A stretch of 64,000 nt of DNA from Trileptium ribeirensis (taxonomy: Eukaryota > Nematoda > Enoplea > Enoplida > Thoracostomopsidae), in assembly GCA_030248225.1 (NCBI GenBank), contig JASANE010019335.1, forward strand, positions 18,346 through 82,345, written 5' to 3'. Position 1 is the stretch's first letter, and the number at the start of each line of letters is the position of its first letter. The position numbers and the translations under genes are program-made. Positions 35,544 to 47,871 of this stretch are shown piece after piece. The notes beneath the pieces were generated by a model that saw only the letters and a list, made by a program, of their open reading frames with translations, ran no database searches and was not told the DNA's origin.

Positions 35544-36045
35544 GATAGCGTCGTTCTTGGGGTAGTTATCTATTCCGCGTTATAGCTGCACATGAGTCAT
35601 GAACGGCTCATCGCCACTGCTTGCGATCGAGACCAGAGTATCTGGCATTGTTGAGGGAGAAGTGAATTAGGTGTTAATCGGCATGCAGCTTATCCACCCA
35701 GTGCTTGAATGGAGTATTTCGTGGTACATGACGGTGAGAAAGTTTCACATAATTCAGGATCATTTTCGGAAGCGATGATACAGTTATCTCCAGATAAGGC
35801 CAGTTCATACAATTCGGTTGTTACGGATGTTACAATCTATAAGGAAGATGTTCTTTACATCGCTGCTAGATGTTAGTATTTCTTTGGGTTGTTGTGTAAA
35901 CTAACGCTCATTATGGACCAATGCATACCATTTGGAAAGCTACCATTTCCTTTAGGTATGCCTTCAAAATAATCCAGCTTTCTGCGGCATGTACGGCGGC
36001 ATTGGTATGACCGGTGGCGTTAAACAGTTTCATTTTAGTATCGAT
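35544..36045. other. Intergenic, nothing recognised
   Basis: Slightly less AT-rich than neighbours, with no supported frame. Confidence 0.5.
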
Positions 36046-36131
36046 CGATAGATGGTTCTATTTGATAGCTGGTTCTATTGATAGCTGGTTCTATTTGATA
36101 GCTGGTTCTATTGATAGCTGGTTCTATTTGA
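36046..36131. repeat. Minisatellite with alternating 17/16-bp units
   Basis: GATAGCTGGTTCTATTT alternates with the one-base-shorter GATAGCTGGTTCTATT, making a 33-bp higher-order repeat. Because 33 is a multiple of three it keeps a frame open (WFYLIAGSID repeated), but nothing suggests a real protein. Confidence 0.93.
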
Positions 36132-37046
36132 CTCAAATTATCTACGGCCGTGTGCGCAGCAGCAATAGACGAATACTGCTGAGTTCATCCTCATATATAA
36201 TTTAACTGCAAAATTAGAAGTGAATACATTAGAATCAGACTATACGATGGTGAGGCCGACTGTACCTTCACAACGAATGTAAACGTGAACATAAATGACT
36301 ATAATGAACATTAGACTAAACAAAAATACATATTTATCAAACAAGTGTGCAGCGAAAATAAAAACACAAAAATACAAAAAGAAAAACGTGAGAACTTGTA
36401 ATAGCTATGTAATAAAACCGCTACTGATTTGGAGGGAGGCAACGAAAATATACATCGAAAACTTAATGATATCTGAAAAAACAATAAACTAAACTAAATA
36501 GAAATCCTTTTGCCTATCTATGTAATAAACGGACTCAAATTAACCGCCTCATGATTCAAAAACAAATGGATATATATTTGTCGTAACTGTAGCTTGGACA
36601 TAATCAAACGTAGTAGAACGCACAACTAGAAGACTATATGATTGCTGCAGAAACTATCATAGGATTTGCTTCTTTTGTCCAACGATGTGACGTAATTTGG
36701 TTTAACACAAAAACAATATATAGTTTTGTGACTTAAGTACATTAAAGCCCAGGGGCGACTGGAATACCACGAAGTATTAAAAAAGGCTCTAAATTATTTT
36801 TAAATGTACTCTCTCATGCAGGGCAAGTTAATAACGTAAAACACAGTTAGCAAAAGGCTATCGTGATAACTTAGTATTAAAAAATTATATGAATATACAT
36901 TGCGCGCTTTCTCGCTGAACTCGGTCATAACTGTCGTTTACCATGTGCTATTGTATGGTCCTATTTGATTAACTAATCAGTGATTGTTTTTGCGGATATG
37001 AGAAAAGCTCCTAACATTTATTACAGAATATTTATGCCTGACTTTG
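36132..37046. other. Intergenic, nothing recognised
   Basis: A Lys-rich 65-codon frame at 36295-36492 is compositional. No other structure. Confidence 0.5.
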
Positions 37047-37355
37047 TATGTACACGTCATGACTCCCATTTTTTCGAGCAACTGTATTTTTAGGCAATTT
37101 ACGCATAAGAAATATGTTTTAAGATATTCAAGAAGTTTGGACGCTAGCTGGGATTTCACCGCTCCACTACAGGTGTTTAACATAATCTAACACTCAAATC
37201 AAAATTTGATTGAATTTGTACACTGAATTTGTTTGTACATGTTATGACTCCCATTTTATCAAGAAACTGTATTTTAGGCAATTTACAATGTAAGAAAAAA
37301 TTTCTAAGATTTTTAAGTAGCTTGGACGCTAGCTGGGATTTCACCGCTGTTCTCC
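37047..37355. repeat. Two diverged copies of an about 185-bp unit
   Basis: ATGACTCCCATTTT...GCTAGCTGGGATTTCACC occurs at about 37058-37162 and again at about 37240-37352, with small insertions and deletions. Confidence 0.8.
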
Positions 37356-37659
37356 TGGCGCTTATATAATATAATGGTAACTCTTAAAATAACGACCTAG
37401 CTCGCAGTAAATAGTTTCATTCAGCTCGCTCAATTTTCCGAAAATATTAAAATTAATTTTTCATAGCAAAAGCGCTCAAATTCAGAAAATATACCATGTT
37501 GGTAGGCATATTGTAAATATGTATGTATCTTTCCAAAAATGTATCTTCTATATATCCCAAATTTTATTTCAGTCTTTTGGTATTCGGGGTTAAAGTTTGT
37601 AGAAAATGGAAGTATTCGCTGTAACTAAACACATAATTCGTTTCTATTACTCAAGTAAT

Positions 37660-38560
37660 TGAATTCAAGTGGGGATGAGAGAGCGAAGTGAGCAAGCGAG
37701 CGAGTGGAACGAGAATTTTCAATTTTAGCTCTGGAGGGGGGTTGAGGAGGTCCTGTCTGTGTGTCTGTGTGTGTCTGTCGCACCTGGATATCGATAACGG
37801 TTGGGCGGATTGTGATGCAAGATAGCTCACTCGAACCGCAATGATCGATTTAGGTGTAGTGACGGAGCCCGATTTTTGAATTTTTTCCAGTGGGAAAAGT
37901 AAGGGGCAAAATGACGTCATTTTGACCAATTTTTCGGGCAACCCCTCTAGTTTTTGCGACTTTTCTCAATAAGTAAACTAGGTATCCGCAAACAAATAGG
38001 CCTATTCCATGTAGCTTTACCAGGGCTTTCCAATGATGTATAACAAGTTTTTCAACTACTTGCCAATCTGGAGTCTATAAGCGTATAGTTGGCGCCAAAT
38101 TTAATATTTGGTGAAAAGCCGTGGGAAATGCACCTAAATGTGTGCTTACTGTTGGTTTTAGTGTCGCATATGGGGTTTTCTGGGCCAACAAGCTGATTGC
38201 GAGTGTCAAAAATATTGTGTGACAAATTTTTTTCAGACTTCTGCTTCATACTTGGTATGAAAAATGAGATTTTTCTCAAGTGTCGGTTTGGGTTCTTTAA
38301 CGTTCTTTTCACGGTCAATTTAGGGTTTTATTGAATTATTAAATTGTTAATTCATTGTTTTTGTACTCGTTGTATGATGTTTTGTCTACTGCATACGTTG
38401 GCTATCAAAAGAGGCGGGCCTAACTATGACTCATCACTCATGCTTTATATAATGCTGCACCTGCGTACTGTGTGTAGGCTTTGTTTGTATGGGCTTTCTA
38501 CAACAGACTTCGGGGAATTGGTCTCACCACTCGAATTCTGGCTCGCAAGCGAGCTTCACT
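37660..38560. repeat. Probable interspersed repeat, GAGCGAAGTGAGCAAGCGAG type
   Basis: It begins with GAGCGAAGTGAGCAAGCGAG, then a (TGTC/TG)n microsatellite (about 37757-37782), then a moderately GC-rich stretch (CACCTGGATATCGATAACGG) and AT-rich frames, ending near GCTCGCAAGCGAGCTTCAC at about 38540-38559. The GCGAAGYGAGCAAGC motif also occurs in the foldback at 6.1 kb. No protein is recognised in the 72- to 96-codon frames. The repeat status is inferred from composition and the shared motif. Confidence 0.35.
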
Positions 38561-39554
38561 AGTATATCTACGAAGATAAAATAACAAATAGCACGCTATT
38601 GCGTATTACTTGATAATTTGAATAGCGTTATAATGGTAGGCTGCATCTGGCAATGTAGTAACTGGCAATTTTGCGGATAGATAGCTATTGTGGGTCAGCT
38701 TATTATTGAAACATATTTAGTGATTTTCGGGTCTCTGGAACCATTAATTTACGCTCTACATGGAGTAGACAGGAAATATATAAGAATAAAAACAAAACAA
38801 CCTTTAACTTACGCTTTGAGGTATCAGTTTTTTACACGTTTTCAGATCTATTGTGAATAAACTTATCTACTGTTTCGGTACCCAGTTTGTAACAAAAAAG
38901 AATGCTTAAATTAGTGCCGTATATGCACTGGTTTAGACTAAAATTTCCACCATAACGCCATATATTTGGATGTATACACGTTTAGTCAAACATTTCTCGC
39001 AGATAGGAGAAGCTTAGATTCTCCAATCGGCACTATACTGTGGATGTTATATGGCAGAGCCACATCCACATCATAGCCATAGCTAAACCCCAGGGTGTGC
39101 GAAATGCGGCACAGATATGATAACTTTACTGTGTAAATATTATTTTTGCACATTGCTCAAAAATATGCCAAATTTTATTCCACGTTCAAATTACAGAAAA
39201 CAGAAATAATAATATCTAAAAATTATGATTGCTCTTTTTCGCGCTATCATATTTCGAGAATAAAATCAAAAAATCAAACGCATAGCAGACACCGCAACGT
39301 AACCGTTTTTCAATCTCGTCGCATGTCAGCAACCATGTCGTTGAACATCCATCTCTGGTGCACCCACTCTGACGGCATGAGCCCCGAGAGCGCGCAGTAA
39401 ACGAAGTGGAAACCTGTCCGGCAGCCGAATCTTGCGTATCAGGGCCTTAAATAAATTTTGAAAACAGTCGGGAGTATAAAAATTTCCAGTCGGTAAAATC
39501 CTCAAAAAAACTCGGAAATAAAACGTCATTGGAATTGCGAGGCAACCCTGTGCC
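38561..39554. other. Intergenic, nothing recognised
   Basis: No supported gene. The 84-codon frame at 39146 is unrecognised. Confidence 0.5.
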
Positions 39555-39749
39555 AGGGGCGTCACCAAACAGGGGCCACGGAGGGCCGTGCCGCCCTCCA
39601 CTTTTGCGCGGTGTCCCCCAGTTCGAATTTACAGCTGCCTTGTGCCCCTCCGGAAGGCCTTGGTGCCCCCTCAGTTCCGATTTTGTGCCCCTCCAGAAAG
39701 GATTGGTGCCCCTAGTGCGGATTTTCTGGCTACGCGTCTGCCCTGTGGA
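39555..39749. mobile_element. Short GC-rich element ending CAGGG..CCCTG
   Basis: The left end CAGGGGCGTCACC and the right end GGCTACGCGTCTGCCCTG are imperfect inverted repeats (right end in reverse: CAGGGCAGACGCGTAGCC). The inside holds a repeated GTGCCCCTCC motif. No target duplication is clear. The three overlapping frames of 77-108 codons are GC-composition artefacts. Confidence 0.45.
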
Positions 39750-42588
39750 AGTGACAGAATAAGGGTTAAACAAAGTAAGAACGGCAAAAAGACCAAAAAC
39801 GACTCCTACCGAATAAGATATATATATATAACAGAGCCCTTGTGAAACCGATCAGTGTTAGATTTAGCAAGACCAACTTCTATACAATCCGGTCTTATAA
39901 TAACATGCATTGCCACAGCGAAGAGCTACAAGGATAAAACAGCGGCCTGAAAGGAAAAACAGCGCAACTTAACACAAGAACAGCACAGTCGGACCATTCA
40001 GGAGGTTATGTGACTACATTATCGCTGCCCACGTAGCACGTATAGTTACTGAAATGTAACCTGAAAACCAAGATATTTCAGATACAAAATTAAAGAAAGC
40101 TATTTTCACGCCATGAAACACAGTTTATGATGATCAGGTTACAAGGAATACCTGTTAAGCGTCACCAGACACTGTCTGACCGTCTTTTCCGACTCGGCTG
40201 ACATAAAAAGCTGGTATTTTTGCGACTTTCGACATAGGTAAGACGGCAGACCCGACAACATCGAAAAAGAGGACTGAACGAGGCGACATTTTCTGAAAAC
40301 ACAACATGACATGAAGACGGCGTGGGCGGGTCAACTGTAAGATTTAAATGATTGATGCTAACGCGCAATAACTATAATTCACTCAAGTGCACTATACATA
40401 AGGCACAAATATTCAAAAGAGCTTAGCTAAGCAAACTTCTGAAACAACTTCTTACATGTTTCGACGCATGTGTAAATTATATTATGATACGTCAATCACG
40501 CTTACTCTGAGTCTGCGTCTTACGCGACCCACTAAACGGAAGTTTTGTTTGTGAGCTGTTACGGTATAAATGGTCGGTAGAGTATATATAATACAACGGA
40601 AAAAATGATGTTACTGTTGCTGTAAACTGCAAATGTTTTCGAAACTCTATTTTAAACCAGGTTAAGAAAAGGTTGGTAAATTCACGAGTTAATTGAAATT
40701 TCTTAATACATAAACATTTTGATTTTATTTTGTACAATGTGTGTAATCGATACTATTCCGTGGGGTGTATCAAGTTAATAAAATTTGCATTAGATGGTCT
40801 CGTCATAACTAGAAACTCACTAAAATATCTTTCAGAAAGGTTTGGTCGCGCGAATATGAATTACTTTAGGTACAACACAGCCATCAGCTTATAAAGCTTA
40901 AAAATAATGGTGATATCATGTTAACCTTATCACAAAGTTTGATGGTGTTAACGCCAATTTTGCGTTCGCTAGTTTACGTAAACTTTGCGTTAGGCTATCA
41001 TCTCTGTCCTCTTGAGGTACACTTAAACATAGGAGTTTGAGAAAACGTTGCTACACTGAAACACGTAGAAAATAACAGATATGTTTTTAAAGTTCCACGC
41101 AATTATAATGGATGCAATTATTCTCAGAAACATCAATACATAGATCTTTAAAGCGTATTCACCGCAAAGTTATAAAACATAATGTATACTTCAATTTCTA
41201 CCAAGTTGAAAAATGTCTGAAGGCGTTACCGACTTGCAAGTATGTGATGACAATTGGTGTTAGCGGTGTTATAATTTAAGAAATGGGGCTAGGTACCGGA
41301 GACCAAGTTTCTTGATATATGCTATCCTGGCATTACCAAAAGCGAATCCTGAGTAATTCAGAGAAATCCTGCATTTAGCTTTGATAAATTCTCAACCAAA
41401 GATATCTCCAGACTGTACCGAATCTGAAATTACCAGTATTCATTTGCATAATAAATGAATTATAGATCGAGCACAGTCTGGGAGTATCATATTTTTCATT
41501 TGTATCTTGCGCAAACAACTGGGACCTACCTTTAAAAATGCAAACACCTAAATTTTACTTTTTAGAGAATTGGATCTAAAAAATATGATCATCATCATCG
41601 TCAGTGTCACTACCAAAGCCAACAAAAAATCTGACAGAAACGTCGCTATATATCGCTATATAATGCTCCTGTCATAAAAATTATTGATTTTTTCGAATAT
41701 AACTTGGCTTTTTTCAAAAAACACCAGCATGCCGCATCTATGTAATCGAGAACGACTTACAATATGTTAAACCTGGGTGCGATCGCATTGAAGCGGTGCA
41801 CTTAAGAACAACAATTTTAATTTTTTTATAGTAAACTGTAATAACTTTATTAAAAAATATATAAATATATGCATATATTTTGTACCTCTTTTACGAAGCG
41901 TATGTACAGGTATTCCGTACAATATTTTGTACATATCATGCAGCATAGAGCTATTGTGCAAACCCCACACAAATATAAATAGAAGTAGCTCAACTTTAGT
42001 TATCTAAAGCAATGTTTTCCTGCTAAAATTCGTCAAGTGCCAGCAATATTGATGGCGCAATGTGCACCCGTACAATGAGGTTTGAGCTCTTGCGCTCATT
42101 TGCTCGCTTCGATATTGCATCGATGTTGCTTTCTGCGTGCAAATGCATACCGTTTTTATATGTTTTTTCTGAGCGCAAACCGCTTTTAAAAAGCGTAACC
42201 CTGGCGTTAAAATTTACTTTTTGTAAGATATTTTAGAGCCAATTACATACTAGTTGCGGTATGGCGAAAAGGAAATTATTTAAAGCTATTCCTCAACATT
42301 TTTGATAGCACTTGGTTGTTCAACTTGAACGATAGACTGTTTGCACTTTTGTTCGCATAACAACAATGAGTAAATGATCTAAATTGGCCAATAAAATGCC
42401 TTGTGGAGTCTAGTAGATGTTGCTTTATATGGTCATGGTTAAATCTTTTAGCATTTTCAATATGAATTTTGATACAATCAATTTAATTTTGGTATAAATA
42501 TCAGGCATTAATTTTAATTACTCCGGATCACATTTGCTAAAGGTGTTGTTCTAGTGTTTATAAATGCTGTTATAATATGGGCATACAT
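39750..42588. other. Intergenic, nothing recognised
   Basis: AT-rich DNA with only short frames (for example 40162-40368 and 40492-40737, minus strand) that match nothing known. Confidence 0.5.
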
Positions 42589-42589
42589 G

Positions 42590-42963
42590 CTCGTAGTGTC
42601 AGAGGGTGTTATTATCCCCTGACATTCGAGCCTCCCCTCCGGTACTCGGTCTGTCAACGATCCTAATCCTACTTGGTGCTTCAAATCTCCACCCTTCCCC
42701 TCCACCCCGCTGTGGGAAAATTGGCAAATATTAAAAAAAATTTTGCATACCACAAAATTTCGAATATTTATCTCCCTTGACGACCTGCCTCCCCCACTGA
42801 CCATCTGATCTCTCCCTGAGGAGGCTCAAGGCATCACCTCCCTCTTGGAAGCACTTTCTGTATGGGATCTGGGAATTATGGATCTGGGAATTAAGCAGTT
42901 TCTATCTGGAATGTTGGATCTGGGATCTCAAATCCCTTGGACTTCGGACCTCGTGCATGTATG
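42590..42963. repeat. GC-armed repeat, copy at 42.6 kb (about 375 bp)
   Basis: The left end CATACATGCTCGTAG and right end CTCGTGCATGTATG are near inverted repeats. GC-rich arms (CGAGCCTCCCCTCCGG; CCTGCCTCCCCCACTG) enclose an AT core with AAATTGGCAAATATT. Length matches the 53.5 kb copy, which suggests a non-autonomous transposon. Confidence 0.6.
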
Positions 42964-43007
42964 AATATGGGTATTGATCTTTTCAATTATATTCTGAGGC
43001 AAACTTA

Positions 43008-44499
43008 TGCAGCGTTTACGTTATAAAGGACCCCATGTGAAAGTTTTGTCCACCCGAAGTGTCTGTTCCACCATCAATTATATGGTGTCTTGGACACCAT
43101 GGTGTTTCTGATGGTATTTTCAGATAGTATACATAGGTAGTGTAGTGTCGATAAGGCTACACCATAAAATTTATATGGTGTTATCTACACAATACTGTTA
43201 TTTACACGCAATATATAATGGGTTTGTGTACGGTGTTGTTGACATCGTCAGTAAAAAGCAATAGGTAGATTAAGACACCATAGCATCGTTGATGGTGTCC
43301 CATACACCAATTATTGCAATATATAGTGTAGGTATATCATGGTTGATTTTTTCCGGAAAAACTCTGACCGGAAAAAGCGGTTTTTTCCGGAAAAAATGGA
43401 AAAAACGGAAAAAGTCAAATTTTACTATAGCTTTTTACTTGTTAGCCTGTTAGAAAATAGCAGGAAACACAGCTTTATGCGAAATTGAATCCGGTTGTTG
43501 ATTGTCAATGCCTTAATTACTGAAAAAGGTCTGCACCTGCAATGTTGTCACATAGAATTTGCAACAACAGAGTAGCGGCACTTGAATCTTTCCCGCGGGC
43601 AGGGTTATGTCAAAACCACAAGGTGGCTATATCGAAAGGAGTACGTATAATTATTGGTTCGAATTAATAGTGAAAGTACTTCTTATTTTTAGTCTTGTGT
43701 AAACTTACTAACTGTGTCAAAGTGCCACCGTCCAAGTGATGCTGGAAGCGCATTAATACAATAGAGTATGTAATTTAAGTCTACGATAATACTGTCAATC
43801 TATTTTGTTTATGACCCGTCGTGGTAAAAATGCCATGCATGAACGCAGGTATCTGTCACAGTAAACAAACCGGTGCGGGAAGTGAGATGGTGGTGGATAA
43901 TTATCAAGGGGTGTAACTCCTTGGTGTTTGGTTTTTTTCGAGAAGGGCTGACTTTATGGGTAGCCAACCCCCGTTCCATATGCACCTGTGGGCATGTATG
44001 CCATTCCTGTGTCTGCCTAGTTTACTGCTTTCATATGCTCTATACAAATCCCATGGCTCTATTCAGCACCGCGCCTATTTAATTTAAATTTGCCATCGGG
44101 CAAAGTTTCTGATGCGGTGTAGGAAGCAAGCTATGCTCATGCTACGATTATAAAGTTAGTTGATGATAGAAAGATATAGTTATACCATTTATACCATATT
44201 TATCATACGTATCAAATGTAAAGGCTGATTAAACGGGTGTAAATAATGCTCACGGGTGTTATATTTTGTTGCATAACGGTTTTCCAAATATTTTCGACTC
44301 CAAAATGCTGAAATAGTTTTTTTTTTCCATTTTTAAGGGGGGAGTAGGAACAAACTAAAAAAACGTAAAAAAACCATTTTTTCCGTTGGTTTTCCCGGTG
44401 CCCAACTCTGGGAATATACCGTATACCACTGGATGGTATGGTCTAGACCATTGGGGGACAAAACTTTCAAATGGGGTCCTTTATAACTTAAACGCCGCA
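43008..44499. mobile_element. Divergent TGCGGCG-family MITE carrying a nested insertion
   Basis: Ends TGCAGCGTTTACGTTATAA and TTATAACTTAAACGCCGCA, with TTA (43005-43007) and TTA (44500-44502) as target duplication. The TTA form supports a TWA rule together with the TAA-flanked copies. The subterminal sequence (GGACCCCATGTGAAAG) differs from the main family, so this is a subfamily. The outer element would be about 420 bp without the insert at 43338-44410. Confidence 0.8.
43338..44410. mobile_element. hAT-like non-autonomous element nested in the MITE
   Basis: The right end reads, in reverse, CAGAGTTGGGCACCGGGAAA, a typical hAT-style CAG-type terminus. The left end (CATGGTTGATTTTTTCCGG) is a decayed version. 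GGAAAAA/TTTTTCC tracts lie inside both ends. I could not identify a clean 8-bp duplication. The 69-codon frame inside is not a transposase. Confidence 0.5.
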
Positions 44500-44502
44500 T
44501 TA

Positions 44503-45154
44503 AAGAATTTTCTAGATATTATAAGTAAATCGTCCTGACACCATTTTTACGTTTGGTAATCACAATTTCATTTCCGTAACCGGGTTGCGGCAGGCCTTTT
44601 CCACTTAATTTTGGTTATCAAAAACATCGAAGTGTTCAAGTTAGTTACTGAGTTGTAGATTTTATAATAGTGATATTGTGGTTACAGTACGACAAGAAAT
44701 TTAAAAATTTTAAATATCTCTATAATACATGTCACCCTTTTTCATCACATTGTCCTTTCTGCGTTGTTCAACTGGCCTCGTGTCTTGTCCCGTGTCTTAT
44801 GTAATTGTACTTTTCCTTACCTCCAAAAGGTAACTTTTCTTAGTGATATTGAAGAGCTATACGCCATTTTAAAAGTTAATGTCAGTCTATATTTTGGTAT
44901 CATGGCGTCTACGCTATGAAATAGTTGTACGAATTAGGCTTAGGTTCGAATGGTTCAATTAAGATGAGACATCAAAAATGAAGTGTTTCAAGAAACTTGG
45001 AACATAATATATCAGACCATAGTAAATCATAAATCCCAGACTATAGTAATGATGTGCAAGATTTCCGAGTGGAGTCAGGTTGTTTATATGTTATTCACCA
45101 TAAATATTTAGTTAGCGAACCATATGAATCTATCGTTATCATTATCTGGTGTAA
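44503..45154. other. Intergenic, nothing recognised
   Basis: A fragment GGGTTGCGGCAGG at about 44583 matches the repeat at 15.9 kb. Otherwise empty. Confidence 0.5.
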
Positions 45155-45157
45155 TTA

Positions 45158-45864
45158 TGCATTATTTACCTTAAAATGAGTGCACCTACGGCCAGATTCT
45201 GTCACAAAGCCAATTCCGGCTCGTGACAAAAACGCACAGTCACATGCGGCCCTTCGCAAATAAAATAATTTGCTAAGCTATGCTAGTATGTTTGTACGGG
45301 CCGGGAGTGGCTATATCTTAGGGTTTGATGGCCGGGACAGGCTAGTGAAAAAATATTTATTACATTCAGTTTAGTAGATTGTGTTACATCGAAAATATTT
45401 AGCTCTAGATCCAAAAATGGCAATATTTTTAGTAATTAAAAGCAAAGCGCATAAATTCAGGCAAAATAAATACGTAAATATGGCTATTTTTAAATTTTTT
45501 TGCTTAAGCGCCTTTTACAAACCAACCTAGTAGCTATGTAAAACATACTTTTTCATGCATGAAAATTATGCTATTGTAACTGGACGGATCTAATACGAAT
45601 ATACGACCATAATTATCATCAATTTCCATTTTTAGCGATTTTTCATTGTCGTCATATATTTCTGGCTTTCAGAGTCGAATCCGGCCCTTGTGATAATTTA
45701 TCAGCCTCACTTTACTATATATTAGATAAATATATTTGTAGGGTCTGGCTCGGTCCAAAAATTGCCACACTGGCTGACCTCGGCTAGCCAAGCATAGCTT
45801 TAGAGCCGTGGAAGATTGTGACAAAATCCTGCCCAGTTGCACACATCTTAAGGTAAATGATGCA
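45158..45864. mobile_element. TGCATC-family MITE, copy a (707 bp)
   Basis: Ends TGCATTATTTACCTTAAAAT and CATCTTAAGGTAAATGATGCA, flanked by TTA (45155-45157) and TTA (45865-45867). Inside, GCCGGGAGTGGC- and AAAGCGCATAAATTCAGGC-type segments match the 59.5 kb copy in opposite orientation. No coding capacity. It ends about 730 bp upstream of the Stum start codon. Confidence 0.88.
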
Positions 45865-46004
45865 TTAATTTAAATCTAAGTTTTTATGACTATGTTGCAC
45901 GGATATTCCTTATTGCTTAACTGTTAAACAATATATTGCTGCTGAATCGTTTCAACCTTCACAACATACGGAAACAATTACAAAATGTTTTTCGGTTTGG
46001 TGTG

Positions 46005-46285
46005 TGGGAATCAATAAAAAGATAATTATGACTACAGATGGGCGAGGGACGAGGCTTCGGGGAGAGCGTCTGCTTCGGGGGGCGGTTGTCAATAGGGATA
46101 AATTTTCGAAACTGCGTGGCTCAAAATTTTTCTTAATTTCAGCCAATCTTTATGCTTTCCAGTCTTGCCCAATTTTCGCCTATTTTTCCAATTATTGCCA
46201 GTTTTTGCCAAAATTTTCTGAGCGCCTTGGGCTCACCGAGGGGAGGGGAGGCGTGGGTAAGGTTCGCCGCTTCAGGTACTTATTT
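46005..46285. repeat. GC-armed repeat, copy upstream of the Stum gene
   Basis: GGGCGAGGGACGAGGCTTCG and GAGGGGAGGGGAGGCGTGG flank a core with repeated TTGCCCAATTTTCGCC, TTGCCAGTTTTTGCC and AAAATTTT. The 98-codon frame across it is compositional. It ends about 300 bp before the Stum start codon. Confidence 0.55.
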
Positions 46286-46591
46286 ATTTTCTTTCTTTAA
46301 TTTATCTTAATCATTTGATGCAAAACAATTTTAGATTCGTAATTATGCTATAAATTATGATCGAAAATTACACTAGTATCAGCACTATGCGACTTTAGCA
46401 CAGCAGAAAACAACAGTACGACGGTAGTATTTTAATATTTTATATACTGGATGTGACTTAAAGTGCCAAGCCAGATCAAAAAATCTGCGACTAGTTAAGA
46501 ACAGAGGGCCCATCGAATATATTGGAACTATCCTAACAAAAGTTTCCAGTTAGTTGATGCGTATAAAACCTAACACAGCACCACACCGGTA

Positions 46592-46889
46592 ATGACAGAA
46601 GAGTCGAGAAAGCTAAACCCAAGCAAAGCAGCAACTGAAAGTGATGGTAGTGGTCTTACTAGTGACGCTGATCAAAGCCGTGGTGAAAATGCCGCTAGAG
46701 ACGATCGGAGACCTTCACAACTGATTACAACCGGGCCTCATCGACAACCAACCCTGGTACGACAAAATACGCTGTATGAAGTACTGCGCGTCAGAGAAAT
46801 TCATGGACCGTTTCGAGCCGCAATTCCGAAAATGCCTTTTGTTATGGCATTAATTTGTTGCATTTTCAATTTGTTCGTCCCTGGAAGCG
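46592..46889 (+). CDS. stum: Stum/SPEC3-family membrane protein, exon 1
   Basis: The N-terminal exon of a protein of about 209 residues. Stum is known in insects as a membrane protein needed for mechanical sensing by proprioceptive neurons; SPEC3 is the related sea-urchin protein. Residues 1-70 are hydrophilic and probably cytoplasmic. They are followed by the family signature VREIHGPFRAAIPKMP and the first membrane helix (FVMALICCIFNLFVPGSG). The exon ends at 46889 within a Gly codon (phase 1) before GTATGT. Joined to the exon at 50945 it gives PGSGTFISAF, matching the conserved PGxGT(F/L)xSxF turn of the family. Without splicing the frame stops at 46933. The start ATG at 46592 is the first in the exon. 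Stum versus its SPEC3 paralogue is not resolved. Confidence 0.85.
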
Positions 46890-47180
46890 GTATGTTAAAC
46901 GTAGCTTTGTTCTTTCCACATGAGATAACCTAATATGAAACTGGAACTGAACACATATCATGACAGATTTCTAAATATTTTGCTCTATGTAACCTAAACA
47001 GTATTGCGACAGATATATATTGAATTTTGACCACGTTTTTGAGGCCGGAATTATATTTACGTATCTCTGATGTTTGCTTTTGGAATAATAAAGCTATAAA
47101 TGATGTTCCTAAAGAGATATGAACACCTTATTTCTGTATCCAAACGTGTCGCAGCAGTTTGCAATGTATGTTATTAATAA

Positions 47181-47868
47181 TGCATCGTTTTCTTAAGATG
47201 TGTTCGACAGGGCCGGATTTTGTCACCATCCAAAGCGGCTGTATAAGCCAAGCTTGGCTAGCTGCGATTAGCCAGTGTGACGTTTCTTGGCATGAGCCAT
47301 ACCCTACAAATATATTTGCTAATAGTAACGCGAGGCAAAGAAATTGTCACAAGGGCCGAAATCGGCTCTAAAAGCCAGCAATATACGACAATGAAACTTC
47401 ACGAAAAAATGAAAATTGGTAGATACATAATGGTCATATATTCGTAAAACGTTCTTCCAATTACAATAGTATTATTTTCATGAATGAAAGAGCGTCTTTT
47501 ACATAGCTACTAGGTTGACTCGTAAAAGGCGCCTAAACCACAATTTTGAAATTAGCAGTATTTACGTTTTTATTTTAACTGTATATATACGTCTTACTTT
47601 AAATACTGCTAATGTTGCGTTTTTTAGACCTACAGCTAAATATTTTCCCTGTAATACAATCTGCTAAACTAATTTTTTTCAGTAGTCCGTCCCGGCTCTC
47701 AAACTCTAAAATATGGCCACTTCCGGTTCGTACAAACATACTATCGCAGCTTATCTGCTTTTTTATGTATGAAAAGCCAGATTTGGCTACGTCTTTTTGT
47801 CACAAGCTGGAATTGGCTCTGTAACAGAATTCGGCTCTAGGGGCACATATCTTAATGTAAACGCTGCA
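47181..47868. mobile_element. TGCATC-family MITE, copy b (688 bp)
   Basis: Left end TGCATCGTTTTCTTAAGATG, right end CATATCTTAATGTAAACGCTGCA. Left flank TAA (47178-47180), right flank CAA (47869-47871), so the target duplication has one change. The interior matches the 59473 copy in the same orientation (for example GCGCCT and CCCGGCTCTCAAA blocks). It sits inside Stum intron 1. Confidence 0.82.
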
Positions 47869-47871
47869 CAA

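Noticed and set aside
37757..37782. Possible functional TG/TC repeat
   Set aside because: Short simple microsatellite within a larger repeat-like stretch; no gene close by.
39326..39845. Overlapping frames on both strands rich in Gly, Pro and Arg
   Set aside because: They lie over the short GC-rich element; open frames follow from few stop codons in GC-rich DNA.
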